In this document: piece after piece, positions 18,807 through 27,099 of the stretch | How the letters are laid out: every line of letters begins with the position of its first letter | Position numbering within the stretch: position 1 is the stretch's first letter | Origin: Bacteroidales bacterium | GTDB lineage: Bacteria; Bacteroidota; Bacteroidia; Bacteroidales; Paludibacteraceae | Direction of reading: 5' to 3' | Length of the DNA stretch: 38,141 nt | NCBI GenBank assembly: GCA_015654525.1 | Contig: JAATGT010000139.1 | Span: 1-38,141, forward strand | The notes under the pieces: model-generated | Seen by the model: only the letters and a program-made list of their open reading frames with translations | Databases searched by the model: none | What the model was told of the DNA's origin: nothing | Position numbers and translations under genes: made by a program

Positions 18807-20654
18807 TTAAAACCTTTTTTCCAGTTCGTCGGTTGCAAATATTGTCATTATTTTCTTTCCATCCGGACTAAAATTATGGTTGGCACAGGCAAACAGACGA
18901 TCAATCAGATCGCTCATCTCTTCGGTGGAGAGCCGTTGTCCGATTTTCAGCGAAGAAGCTTCTGCTAACGATAGTGCCAGAACTTCGTGAATGCTGGCTG
19001 CCGGATCTTCAGCAGTCGTTTTGGCCTTATCCAGCATGTTAAGTAACAGATCAATCACGTTGGCATTTCCTACATACGATGAAACTCCTTTTACACTATA
19101 AGCATGGTTACCCATTGCTTCAGTAAGGAAACCTAAACTTTCTAAATCAGGTAGAATTTGTTCAAAGAATAAATCATCCTCGGCACTCAGTTCCAGCAGT
19201 TCCGGAAAAAGAACCTGTTGTGAAACAGCCCGTGAATTTTCTATCTGATTCAAAAATAAATCGAACAATATCCGGGTGTGTGCCCGATGTTGATCAATCA
19301 TCAATAAGCCCGATTTTACTCCGGTAAGAATGTAACGGTTTTTGTATTGAAAATTTTCGGCACATGTTTCCAGATTGTCAATTACCTGTTGCTGCTCTTG
19401 CTGGCTGAAAGAAGGTGTGACTGCCAAGTCGGCATTTGATTCCCAGTCGATAGATGACTCTATAGGTTGCTGTTCTTTTTTCTCAAAATCTCCATACAAA
19501 TTTTCCCAGTCCAAAACCGGGCGTTTGTAATTGGTTGTTCCAAAAGGGTTATAATTCGGATTAAAATTAGTTTGTGGTGGACGGACATTCTCAACAGCTA
19601 TCGTGGTTGGGATATCAATTGCACCCTCCTGATCAAAATCGATAGACGGCACAATATTGAATTTTCCCAAAGATTCTTTTATTGCTGCCGAAAGTATTGA
19701 CCAGATGGCCTGCTCGTTTTCGAACTTGATTTCCGTTTTAGTAGGGTGGATATTGATATCAATAGTTTGCGGGTCAACTTCGAAGTAAATAAAGTAGTTT
19801 GGGCTTTCCGACGCCTGAATCATTTGATTGTATGCCAGCAATACTGCTTTGTGAAAGTAAGGGTGACGCATATAACGTCCGTTGACAAAGAAATATTGTG
19901 TAGCCGATTTTTGTGCATATTCCGGCTTGCCTACATATCCATGAATACTGACCAGATTGGTTGTAGTTTCGATGGTAAGCAGTTGTTGTTGCCAGCGTTT
20001 TTTTGTATTTTTTCCAAACACATTTTCTATGCGGACTTTGTTGTTGGAAGCAGGGAGATTAAATATCTCGTCGTCGCCATCGAAAAAAGAAAAGGATACG
20101 CCCGAGTTTACTAACGCAATGCGGTAAAACTCGTTGAGGATATGGCTTTTTTCTACATTGTCGCTTTTCAAAAAACGTCGGCGGGCAGGAACATTAAAGA
20201 ATAGGTTCTTTACCTGAAACGAAGTGCCCGGGTCGCACTGAACACTTTCTTGTTTGAAAACGCGTGTTCCGGCTATCTCAACCAGCACCCCCAACTCATC
20301 TTCAGCTCTGCGGGTACGTAATTCCATTTGTGCTACAGCAGCCATCGAAGCCAGTGCTTCGCCACGGAAGCCCATGGTGCGAAGCGAGAACAAGTCGTCG
20401 GCATTTTTGATCTTTGACGTGGCATGACGCTCGAATGCCATGCGGGCATCCGTTTCGCTCATCCCTTTGCCATTATCAATCACTTGTATTAATGTTCTCC
20501 CGGCATCTTTTATCACAATCTGAATAAAAGTAGCTCCGGCATCAATTGAATTTTCAACTAACTCTTTCAGTACTGATGCCGGACGTTGAATCACTTCACC
20601 GGCCGCAATCTGATTGGCTACCGAATCGGGTAAAAGATGAATTATATCGCTCAT
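18807..20654 (-). CDS. mutL: DNA mismatch repair protein MutL
   Basis: The 615-residue protein couples mismatch recognition by MutS to strand removal. The N-terminal GHKL ATPase (about 1-330) has VENSIDAG, DNGKGM and the TMGFRGEALAS lid motif. A linker of low conservation runs from about 340 to 430. The C-terminal dimerisation domain (about 435-615) has DQHRAHTRILFD from Asp454, where endonuclease-type MutL proteins have DQHA-x2-ER-x4-E, and ends with CANHNFSPDGKK. The expected acidic residue is replaced, so nicking activity is doubtful. The gene lies downstream of the manC-like gene on the same strand, with 90 bp between them containing an inverted repeat. Confidence 0.95.
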   Translation of the reverse strand: MSDIIHLLPDSVANQIAAGEVIQRPASVLKELVENSIDAGATFIQIVIKDAGRTLIQVIDNGKGMSETDARMAFERHATSKIKNADDLFSLRTMGFRGEALASMAAVAQMELRTRRAEDELGVLVEIAGTRVFKQESVQCDPGTSFQVKNLFFNVPARRRFLKSDNVEKSHILNEFYRIALVNSGVSFSFFDGDDEIFNLPASNNKVRIENVFGKNTKKRWQQQLLTIETTTNLVSIHGYVGKPEYAQKSATQYFFVNGRYMRHPYFHKAVLLAYNQMIQASESPNYFIYFEVDPQTIDINIHPTKTEIKFENEQAIWSILSAAIKESLGKFNIVPSIDFDQEGAIDIPTTIAVENVRPPQTNFNPNYNPFGTTNYKRPVLDWENLYGDFEKKEQQPIESSIDWESNADLAVTPSFSQQEQQQVIDNLETCAENFQYKNRYILTGVKSGLLMIDQHRAHTRILFDLFLNQIENSRAVSQQVLFPELLELSAEDDLFFEQILPDLESLGFLTEAMGNHAYSVKGVSSYVGNANVIDLLLNMLDKAKTTAEDPAASIHEVLALSLAEASSLKIGQRLSTEEMSDLIDRLFACANHNFSPDGKKIMTIFATDELEKRF

Positions 20655-20670
20655 TTTATGAATTAAAAGC

Positions 20671-20726
20671 TGGCAGTTGACAATTGATAATTAGAAGGAT
20701 ATTCTAACGACAACTGTCAACTGCCA
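20671..20726. repeat. Inverted repeat of a GTTGACA-type micro-repeat upstream of mutL
   Basis: TGGCAGTTGACAATTG (20671-20686) pairs with CAACTGTCAACTGCCA (20711-20726), 15 of 16 positions, around a 24-nt loop. A further CCAACTGTAAATTATCAAC copy follows. It resembles simple intergenic micro-repeats rather than a gene-specific terminator. Confidence 0.55.
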
Positions 20727-20744
20727 ACTGTAAATTATCAACTA

Positions 20745-21818
20745 TTAATTAAATTTACCCTCAAACTGAATGTTGGCGTCATTGACGAACTGGCGAATCC
20801 GTTGTTCCTCTTCAAGTTTGCAAATCAGCAATACATTGTCCGATTCGGCCACAATATATCCTTTCAGATCCTGGATAACAGCAAGTTTATCCGATGGAAG
20901 GACAACAATATTACCTTCGCTTTCGTAAAAAGCCGTCTGACATTTTAGTGCTACGTTTTCATTCTCATCTTTGGGCGACATTTCATACAGCGATCCCCAT
21001 GTGCCCAGGTCAGTCCAGCCAAAGTCCGAGCACAATACATGCACATTCTCCGCTTTTTCCATAATACCGTAGTCGATGGAAATATTGGGGCAGGAGGGGT
21101 ACATTTCATCAATAAATTCCTGTTCCTTATCGGTATTGAAAAATGCTTTTCCTGCATTAAATTTGCTGGCAACTTCGGGTAACAAGTCGTCAAAAGCTTT
21201 GACAATCGTTTGAAGATTCCAAAGGAAGATTCCAGAATTCCAGAAAAATTCGCCAGTTTCAAAGAAAACCTGTGCCAGTTCGGCATTTGGTTTTTCGGTA
21301 AATGTTTTTACACGGCGCAGGTTGGTTTCACCTTCACCTATCTGAATGTAGCCATATCCGGTTTCGGGTCGGCTGGGTTTGATTCCCAAGGTTAGCATAC
21401 AGTCGTTTTTATCTACGAACTCCAACCCTGTTTTAAGTGTATCCAGAAAATCTGTTTCTTTCAAAATCAGGTGATCCGAGGGGGCTACAATAATATTAGC
21501 CTTGTTGGTCATGGCTTTTATGCGGTTCACTGCATAAGCAATGCAGGGAGCGGTATTCCGTCTGTTAGGTTCCAGCAAAACCTGATTGGCTTTGATTTCT
21601 GGCAATTGTTCCAAAATAAGATCTTTGTAGATCACATTGGATACAATAATAATATTTTCGGCCGGTACCACATGATGTATCCGGTCGAAAGTGAGTTGTA
21701 AAAGTGAACGTCCTGTTCCAAAAAAGTCCAAGAACTGTTTTGGGCGGTTATTCCGACTGAAAGGCCAGAAGCGGCTGCCTACACCACCGGCCATAATAAT
21801 GCAATAATTGTTTTCCAT
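20745..21818 (-). CDS. manC: Mannose-1-phosphate guanylyltransferase
   Basis: A 357-residue nucleotidyltransferase that makes GDP-mannose from GTP and mannose-1-phosphate, for cell-surface glycans and GDP-fucose. The N-terminal pyrophosphorylase signature reads IMAGGVGSRFWPFSR, followed by RPKQF, which carries the catalytic lysine. Later motifs include APSDHLI, the FTEKPN segment and FFWNSGIF, all typical of the family. It is the short form: there is no C-terminal phosphomannose isomerase domain, so isomerisation must come from another gene. It precedes mutL on the same strand. Confidence 0.93.
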   Translation of the reverse strand: MENNYCIIMAGGVGSRFWPFSRNNRPKQFLDFFGTGRSLLQLTFDRIHHVVPAENIIIVSNVIYKDLILEQLPEIKANQVLLEPNRRNTAPCIAYAVNRIKAMTNKANIIVAPSDHLILKETDFLDTLKTGLEFVDKNDCMLTLGIKPSRPETGYGYIQIGEGETNLRRVKTFTEKPNAELAQVFFETGEFFWNSGIFLWNLQTIVKAFDDLLPEVASKFNAGKAFFNTDKEQEFIDEMYPSCPNISIDYGIMEKAENVHVLCSDFGWTDLGTWGSLYEMSPKDENENVALKCQTAFYESEGNIVVLPSDKLAVIQDLKGYIVAESDNVLLICKLEEEQRIRQFVNDANIQFEGKFN

Positions 21819-21870
21819 TCCAATGAAAGGTTAGAGTTTAATGATATTCGGGTTAATTCTAAAAAACGTA

Positions 21871-21902
21871 CTAAGATACGGCGTTTTTTTGAGCAAACCA
21901 AA
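21871..21902 (-). promoter_or_regulatory. Candidate promoter for the manC-like gene
   Basis: On the minus strand TTTG (21902-21899), 20 bp, TATCTTAG (21878-21871) fits the consensus with one change. The start codon is about 50 bp downstream. Confidence 0.5.
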
Positions 21903-21947
21903 ACTTGTTTTGACAAAAAACAAGCTTGTCTGCAGTAGAAAACAAGT
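21903..21947. repeat. Nested palindromes upstream of the manC-like promoter
   Basis: ACTTGTTTT (21903-21911) and AAAACAAGT (21939-21947) are inverted copies. Between them is the perfect 10-bp palindrome ACAAGCTTGT (21920-21929). The element directly abuts the predicted -33 box, so it could be an operator. Confidence 0.45.
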
Positions 21948-22056
21948 CAGGCTATCAATAGTTGTATAATAAGCGTTTTAATTATGTAATAGTTGAATAA
22001 AGATGTGGAGCTGACTATACTTGCTCACTGTTATTGGATTATTTCGACTCTTTTTG

Positions 22057-22653
22057 TTAAGTTCTTTGCACTTTATCAGGCATATCTTTTTTCCATTGGT
22101 AATACCCGATAATAGACATTAAGGTATATATAACAAATAAAATAACTGTAGGGTAGAGTCCTTTGTAGATATAAAGTCCAACACATAATCCATCGGCAAT
22201 AATCCATATCAGCCAGTTTTCAATCAGTTTGCGGGCAAGCATCCAGGTACCTATGACGCTGAGTGCCCCCACTAATGAATCGGCTTTGGGGATGGTGGAG
22301 TCGGTAAAATTGGCGAGCACCAGATAATAAGCCAGATAGGCCAATCCGGTGGCTATAGTTAGATATACAATCAGTCGTCCGGACATTCGAGTGGCGGGCA
22401 ACTCTTCTCCGGTATCTTGTTTCCCCTGCTTCCAGTTTATCCAGCCATAGATGCTTATTATTACATAGTAAAACTGCAGGCTCATGTCGGCATAAAACTT
22501 GGTTTGAAAAAAAACAACTACATAAAAAAGCGATGAGAGAATCCCGAAAAACCAAAGGCTCACTTTTTGCCTGATGGATAAATACAGGTAAATAAGACTT
22601 AATACAGCTCCTGCTATTTCAATCCAGTTTTTATGTATATAATCTAAAATCAT
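22057..22653 (-). CDS. pnuC: PnuC-family nicotinamide riboside/vitamin transporter
   Basis: A 198-residue integral membrane protein with about seven hydrophobic segments. It includes family-typical stretches such as ISIYGWINWKQG and the late WLIWIIADGLCVGLYIYKG. PnuC proteins carry nicotinamide riboside or, in other branches (PnuT), thiamine across the inner membrane; the cargo is trapped by phosphorylation. No kinase gene is adjacent, and the 61 bp upstream hold no riboswitch, so the vitamin is undecided. The start codon is only 17 nt past a hairpin that ends the upstream protease gene. Confidence 0.85.
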   Translation of the reverse strand: MILDYIHKNWIEIAGAVLSLIYLYLSIRQKVSLWFFGILSSLFYVVVFFQTKFYADMSLQFYYVIISIYGWINWKQGKQDTGEELPATRMSGRLIVYLTIATGLAYLAYYLVLANFTDSTIPKADSLVGALSVIGTWMLARKLIENWLIWIIADGLCVGLYIYKGLYPTVILFVIYTLMSIIGYYQWKKDMPDKVQRT

Positions 22654-22670
22654 AGCTTTTCTAAACGAAA

Positions 22671-22707
22671 ATCCCCTAAAGATGGTTTTGAACTTTCTTT
22701 AGGGGAT
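22671..22707 (-). terminator. Hairpin between the S41 protease and pnuC-like genes
   Basis: A perfect 12-bp stem, ATCCCCTAAAGA (22671-22682) with TCTTTAGGGGAT (22696-22707), has a 13-nt loop. On the minus strand it is followed by TTTCG. It sits 8 bp past the protease stop codon and 17 bp before the pnuC-like start. Confidence 0.75.
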
Positions 22708-22714
22708 CTTTTTT

Positions 22715-24298
22715 CTATTTTAGTATTTTCTCGTAAGCTCCCGGAGTCTGTAATATTTCAATTGCTTTCTGAAGTGATTCGTTGTCGGCATCCATTATCT
22801 GGTAATATTCGTTCATCTCCCACAGATCGCGCGCCACTAAAGCTTTTAATTGTAGCTTTATAAGCGATTTTGAAATGGCAAACTGTGCCGGATCAACCTT
22901 TATTTTATCTTTTTCTGCAGCGGCAGTCAGTTGATTTAGAAAAGCATCGTTCACTTCATATTCTTTTTTGAACTTATCGAAGGTCGTGTATTTCTTTTTC
23001 AGCTCAGCCCGGTTTTTGTCTATATATTGCACGCAAACTTTGTTTACAACGCCACGAGCTACAATTTTTCGGTGAAAATCGGTATAACGCGTAGTGTCAA
23101 GTGGTACAAAAATATCGGGCATAATACCACCACCGCCATATACGGTACGTTTCAGGTTGAGTGTCTGATAGCGTAGTGAATCTGGAAAATGGATGCTGTC
23201 GGCATGAAGCAGTTCACCTTTGTTGAAGCGTTCTACCAGGTCCATTTCGTATTTATCATAACCTCCTTTGTACGATTTTTGAATGCAACGACCTGTTGGT
23301 GTATAATAACGGGCAACCGTCAGACGCATCATCGACCCGTCAATTAATGGGAACTGGCGTTGAACCAATCCTTTTCCAAAAGTACGACGCCCTACAATGA
23401 TTGCCCGATCCCAGTCTTGCAATGCGCCCGAAAGAATCTCACTGGCCGATGCTGAATATTCGTCGACCAATACAATCACTTTCCCTGTTTCAAAATTAGC
23501 TGGATCTGCTGCCTCTGCAACACTTTTGGGCTGATTGAGTCCTTGTGTATAAACAATCAGTTTGTTTTGCGAAAGAAATTGGTTGGCCATCCCGATGGCA
23601 GCATTTAAATAGCCGCCGCCATTTCCCTGAAGGCTAAGAATAAGATGCTTCATTCCTTTGGCTTGCAGCGTGGCTAGTGCTTTTTCAAACTCCTGTACAG
23701 TGGAGCTTCCAAAATTGTTTATCTTAATATAACCAATGTCGTTTCCGATCATATAGGTTGCATCCACACTATAAAGTGGAATTTTATCACGGATAATCCG
23801 GAATTCAATAAGTTCATTTTTGTTTCCGCGCTTAATTTTTACGATCACTTCCGTGCCTTTAGGACCACGTAGTCGTTTGAAAACACCTGAATTTGGCATT
23901 TTTACACCTGACACCAACTCATTATTGATATAAATAATGCGGTCGCCGGGAAGTACACCCACCTTTTCCGCCGGACAACCTGCTACGGTTTGAACAACTA
24001 ACAGAGAATCGTCGAGCATTTGAAACTGAATGCCCACTCCTTCAAAACTGCCTTCGAGCGGTTCGTTTACACGTTCAACTTCTTCTTTCGATATATAGGA
24101 TGAATGAGGATCTAATTCTTTTAGCACAGCTTCAAGTGTATTTTCAACCAGCTTTTTATCATTTATGCTATCGACATATAAATTTGAGATGGCTGTGAGT
24201 GCATTTACAAGTTTGCGCTGTTGTAATGACGAGAAGCCTTGTGCAAACAACACGGGGGTAAAGAAGATAAAGAAAAGGAATGGAACTATTTTTTTCAT
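22715..24298 (-). CDS. C-terminal processing protease, S41 family (CtpA/Prc-like)
   Basis: The 527-residue periplasmic serine protease starts at 24298 (MKKIVPFLFF), which gives a clean signal peptide; an ATG four codons upstream is less likely. A PDZ domain (about residues 85-170, with GVGIQF and GDRIIYINNE) binds substrate C-termini. The S41 catalytic core contains the SASASEIL motif. Its middle Ser (residue 284) lies 25 residues before the general base Lys309 in FGKGLVQ. This matches the 25-residue spacing of Ser430 and Lys455 in E. coli Tsp. A C-terminal helical region follows. It would trim or degrade envelope proteins. It is followed by a strong hairpin. Confidence 0.92.
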   Translation of the reverse strand: MKKIVPFLFFIFFTPVLFAQGFSSLQQRKLVNALTAISNLYVDSINDKKLVENTLEAVLKELDPHSSYISKEEVERVNEPLEGSFEGVGIQFQMLDDSLLVVQTVAGCPAEKVGVLPGDRIIYINNELVSGVKMPNSGVFKRLRGPKGTEVIVKIKRGNKNELIEFRIIRDKIPLYSVDATYMIGNDIGYIKINNFGSSTVQEFEKALATLQAKGMKHLILSLQGNGGGYLNAAIGMANQFLSQNKLIVYTQGLNQPKSVAEAADPANFETGKVIVLVDEYSASASEILSGALQDWDRAIIVGRRTFGKGLVQRQFPLIDGSMMRLTVARYYTPTGRCIQKSYKGGYDKYEMDLVERFNKGELLHADSIHFPDSLRYQTLNLKRTVYGGGGIMPDIFVPLDTTRYTDFHRKIVARGVVNKVCVQYIDKNRAELKKKYTTFDKFKKEYEVNDAFLNQLTAAAEKDKIKVDPAQFAISKSLIKLQLKALVARDLWEMNEYYQIMDADNESLQKAIEILQTPGAYEKILK

Positions 24299-24310
24299 TT
24301 CGATTGTCAA

Positions 24311-24698
24311 TTAAAAAAGGAACGCAAAGATACAATAATAAGTAATTAAAAATTAATAATAGACCGATAATTAATGCCAAGTCTCTGTAATTTTAAAGGA
24401 TTATACTGAAGTAGGCATGTTCTAGACGGGCGGATTATTATTTACGATCTGGTTTTTATTCCTTTTTTAGGAATGACATTCTATTCTGTCCGGTAATTAA
24501 GTGCTATCTACAAACTTTTCTGATCTATAATCTGTAGGCTCTTTCTTTTGCCTACACGTAAGAGCTATTCCCCCTTCTCTGTAAGAACAGTTCTTACGAA
24601 GAGGGGGGAATGATTCTTACACAGTGAGAAGAACCGCTCTTACACAAGCGCAGGTACTCACTCTGTAAAAAATAATGGTAGTACCAACAAGTACCCAA
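24311..24698. other. 388-bp intergenic region upstream of the S41 protease gene
   Basis: The region contains no credible open frame. Its central part holds a symmetric array of GTAAGA-type half-sites (24558-24643), and next to it a short GGTACT/AGTACC inverted pair (24653-24658 and 24683-24688). The rest is AT-rich with nothing recognised. Confidence 0.6.
24558..24643. repeat. Symmetric array of five GTAAGA half-sites with 23-bp phasing
   Basis: GTAAGAGC (24558) and GTAAGAAC (24581) point one way. GTTCTTAC (24590), ATTCTTAC (24613) and GCTCTTAC (24636) point the other. Start-to-start distances are 23, 9, 23 and 23 bp. The block 24558-24620 is a near-palindrome centred at 24589, with about 25 of 31 positions paired, including C5/G6 runs. 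Confidence 0.7.
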
Positions 24699-25412
24699 TT
24701 ACAGTTTCAAATAAAAATCTTTTGCTAGTTCGCTAAATTCGGACGAATAGTGATGACGTTCCCCGGTTTCGATTGTCAGCTCCGAGATTACAGTATTGGT
24801 TTTCTGCAAGCTGAATTCTAGCAATACGCGCTTAGCCGCAACATCCGGTTTGGGATAAACTATCACTTGTTTTGAGTAATATAATCCGAGCGCCTGAGCA
24901 TATTTTACACATTGCATTCCTTCATTCACCGGCAAAATAATACAAAGCCGACCTTGCGGCCTCAGAAGCTTTATTGCATTCTCAATCAGTTCCTCATGGG
25001 TAAGCATGTCGGCATGACGAGCAGCTGTGCGACTTTTCGAAGGAGTTTTCAGGGAATTCACGAAATAAGGTGGATTGGAAACTATCAAATCAAAAAGCAG
25101 CGAGGGGGAAGCCGCAAAGTTTTGCAATGAGGTTTCACGCACCTCAATTCTGTCTGGCCACGGAGAATTAAGGACGTTTTCCCGGGCCTGCAAAACAGCG
25201 TGGTTATCAATATCGATTGCAACAACATCTGAGTCACTACGCTGTGCCAACATCAGCGCTATCAACCCGGTTCCTGCCCCGATATCCAATATACGTTTTG
25301 CACTTCCGACCTCTGCCCACGCCCCCAGCAACACACCATCAATACCAACTTTCATAGCACATTGATCGTGATAAACAGTAAATTGTTTGAAACTAAAATA
25401 CGGATTAGGCAT
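24699..25412 (-). CDS. trmN6: tRNA1(Val) (adenine-37 N6)-methyltransferase
   Basis: A 237-residue class I methyltransferase of the TrmN6/YfiC type, which modifies A37 of tRNA1(Val). It opens with FKQFTVYHDQCAMKVGIDGVLLGAW, the family N-terminal signature. SAM motif I is DIGAGTG at residues 43-49. The catalytic NPPY at residues 113-116 marks N6-adenine methylation. HADMLTHEELI follows, as in relatives. Its start is 3 nt from the stop of the upstream Spy-like gene, so the two share a transcript. Confidence 0.92.
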   Translation of the reverse strand: MPNPYFSFKQFTVYHDQCAMKVGIDGVLLGAWAEVGSAKRILDIGAGTGLIALMLAQRSDSDVVAIDIDNHAVLQARENVLNSPWPDRIEVRETSLQNFAASPSLLFDLIVSNPPYFVNSLKTPSKSRTAARHADMLTHEELIENAIKLLRPQGRLCIILPVNEGMQCVKYAQALGLYYSKQVIVYPKPDVAAKRVLLEFSLQKTNTVISELTIETGERHHYSSEFSELAKDFYLKL

Positions 25413-25415
25413 ATA

Positions 25416-26018
25416 CTATTTTCGGGTTGTATTTACCGGAGTATCGATTTTGCGTACCGGAGTTGACGATGGTCGGGTAGTTGTCGGATTATTCTGGCGT
25501 TGTGTCGAACGAAGATTAGGGGCAGCCCCAGGAGCCGAACCTCTCCGTATAGTTTGATTCGGCTGAGTTCTATACTGAAAATTAGGATTCAATGAACGGT
25601 TGTTGTTGCTTGCCGGGCCGTTTCGAAACTCTGATGAAGATCTGAATCCCGACGAATTAGTAGGTATACTTCTGTTCATATTCTGTATCTGAATACTGGA
25701 ACGTTCATAACGTTTCGACTGCAATCTTTCGTTTTGCTCCTGACTCAAGACCTGCTGAATTTCGCTGTTTTTGTTCTTCATGCGTACCAATGCCTCGGCG
25801 CGCTTATTCGAAATCTGGCGTTCGCGGGCATATCGTAAGTTTATTTCATAAACGTGCTTGGCCTGATCTGGGCTAAGATTCAATTCTTGCTGAAGCCGCT
25901 CTGTTTGTTTAACAGCCTCTTGTTCAGGCGACCGTTGAGGTACAGCTGTATTATCCTGACCATAGATTGGCGCAGCCAGAGTCAGAGAAATAACAAGAGT
26001 GAATAGTAACGTTTTCAT
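25416..26018 (-). CDS. Small periplasmic Spy/CpxP-like protein of unknown function
   Basis: A 200-residue protein with a signal peptide (about 1-20, cut near IYGQD). A helical section (about 30-110) has an LSPDQAKHVYEINLRYARER segment resembling the LTxxQ helices of Spy/CpxP proteins. The C-terminal half is low-complexity, rich in Asn, Arg, Ser, Thr and Gln, with repeated R-Q/N-N-P patterns and no fold. This suggests an envelope-stress or chaperone-like role, but there is no direct support. It forms a two-gene unit with trmN6, 3 nt apart, with no obvious functional link. Confidence 0.7.
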   Translation of the reverse strand: MKTLLFTLVISLTLAAPIYGQDNTAVPQRSPEQEAVKQTERLQQELNLSPDQAKHVYEINLRYARERQISNKRAEALVRMKNKNSEIQQVLSQEQNERLQSKRYERSSIQIQNMNRSIPTNSSGFRSSSEFRNGPASNNNRSLNPNFQYRTQPNQTIRRGSAPGAAPNLRSTQRQNNPTTTRPSSTPVRKIDTPVNTTRK

Positions 26019-26151
26019 AAGAGTTTAAAATGGTATCCTAAGCGACGGAAAAGCAACAATGACCATGCCAAATGAATTTGGGAAAAGTAATTCGATACTC
26101 TTTTAATAGTTTAGCACATAAACACATTACTCCTACCATAAAAATAGGAAA

Positions 26152-26176
26152 CGGGTAAAAACATTGTTTTCACCCG
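26152..26176 (-). terminator. Terminator after the DnaQ-like exonuclease
   Basis: CGGGTAAAAAC (26152-26162) and GTTTTCACCCG (26166-26176) form an 11-bp stem with one wobble pair and a 3-nt loop. On the minus strand a TTTCCTATTTTTA stretch follows. Confidence 0.65.
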
Positions 26177-26204
26177 CTCCGGTATCGATCATTAGAAAGA
26201 TTGG

Positions 26205-26972
26205 TTATTTATTAAAGTCGCGCAACTTAATGTTAGTCAACACCTTTTTTGTATGTAAGGAAAAATCACTGTTCATAATCCAACCATAATACCCCATATC
26301 TGTTTTCAGCACATCAGTTACCTTCTGCCCTTTATATTTCCCGAAATTTATTATTTCTTCTCCTTTATCGTTGTAAATAATACGTCCTGAGAAATCAACG
26401 TTATTGTTTTGAGTGGTGAATTTAGCCAGAAAATCAATATCATTTTGCAGTTCTGGATAGCGATCCAATTGAGCTTTCAGCACTTCATAAGTCGCCAGCG
26501 TGTCGGCTTCGGCACCATGCGCCCCAATCAAATCTTTGTCACAATAGAACTTATAGGCAGCACTTAAGGTACGTTGTTCCATTTTGTGAAATACTACCTG
26601 CACATCCACAAACTTACGTTTCATCAAATCAACATCCACATCAGCGCGCAACAATTCTTCAGCCAGTAACGGAATATCAAATCTGTTAGAGTTGTAACCG
26701 GCTAAATCGCAACCCTCAATGTCGTGTATAATTTCCTTTGCTACAGTTTTAAAAGTTGGACAATCCACCACGTCGGCATCAAAGATACCATGAATAGCCG
26801 AGGAAGATTCCGGAATATGCATTTCGGGATTTACGCGAATAGTCTTCGTTTCTTCCCGCCCGTTTGGTGACACTTTATGATACGAAATTTCGATAATACG
26901 ATCGGAAACTATATTTGTACCGGTGGTTTCGAGGTCGAAAAAGACAATAGGATTTTTTAATTGGAGTTTCAT
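26205..26972 (-). CDS. DEDDh 3'-5' exonuclease with ExoX-like C-terminal domain
   Basis: A 255-residue DnaQ-fold exonuclease. The catalytic acidic residues are Asp13 and Glu15 (FFDLETTG) and Asp99 (NRFDIPLL), with His152 and Asp157 in AHGAEADT, which completes the DEDDh set. After residue about 195 a small second domain (INFGKYKGQKVTDVL ... YYGWIM) matches the ExoX-like C-terminal module. It may proofread or trim DNA ends. It lies downstream of dnaN on the same strand, separated by a terminator, so it probably has its own promoter. It is not a full PolC subunit, and its role relative to the replicase is open. Confidence 0.88.
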   Translation of the reverse strand: MKLQLKNPIVFFDLETTGTNIVSDRIIEISYHKVSPNGREETKTIRVNPEMHIPESSSAIHGIFDADVVDCPTFKTVAKEIIHDIEGCDLAGYNSNRFDIPLLAEELLRADVDVDLMKRKFVDVQVVFHKMEQRTLSAAYKFYCDKDLIGAHGAEADTLATYEVLKAQLDRYPELQNDIDFLAKFTTQNNNVDFSGRIIYNDKGEEIINFGKYKGQKVTDVLKTDMGYYGWIMNSDFSLHTKKVLTNIKLRDFNK

Positions 26973-27015
26973 GAAAATGGATAGGTATTGGCCTATTTAA
27001 TTAATTGAATTATAG

Positions 27016-27061
27016 AAAAAATCAAAAGCCCAGGGCAAAAGAGTTGACCTAAGGCTTTTGA
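27016..27061 (-). terminator. Terminator after dnaN
   Basis: TCAAAAGCC (27022-27030) pairs with GGCTTTTGA (27053-27061), with an added AGG/CCT pairing inside. On the minus strand TTTTTT (27021-27016) follows directly. Confidence 0.8.
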
Positions 27062-27099
27062 CATTATAAGTAGGTGATTTGTGATATTCAAATTGTCTC

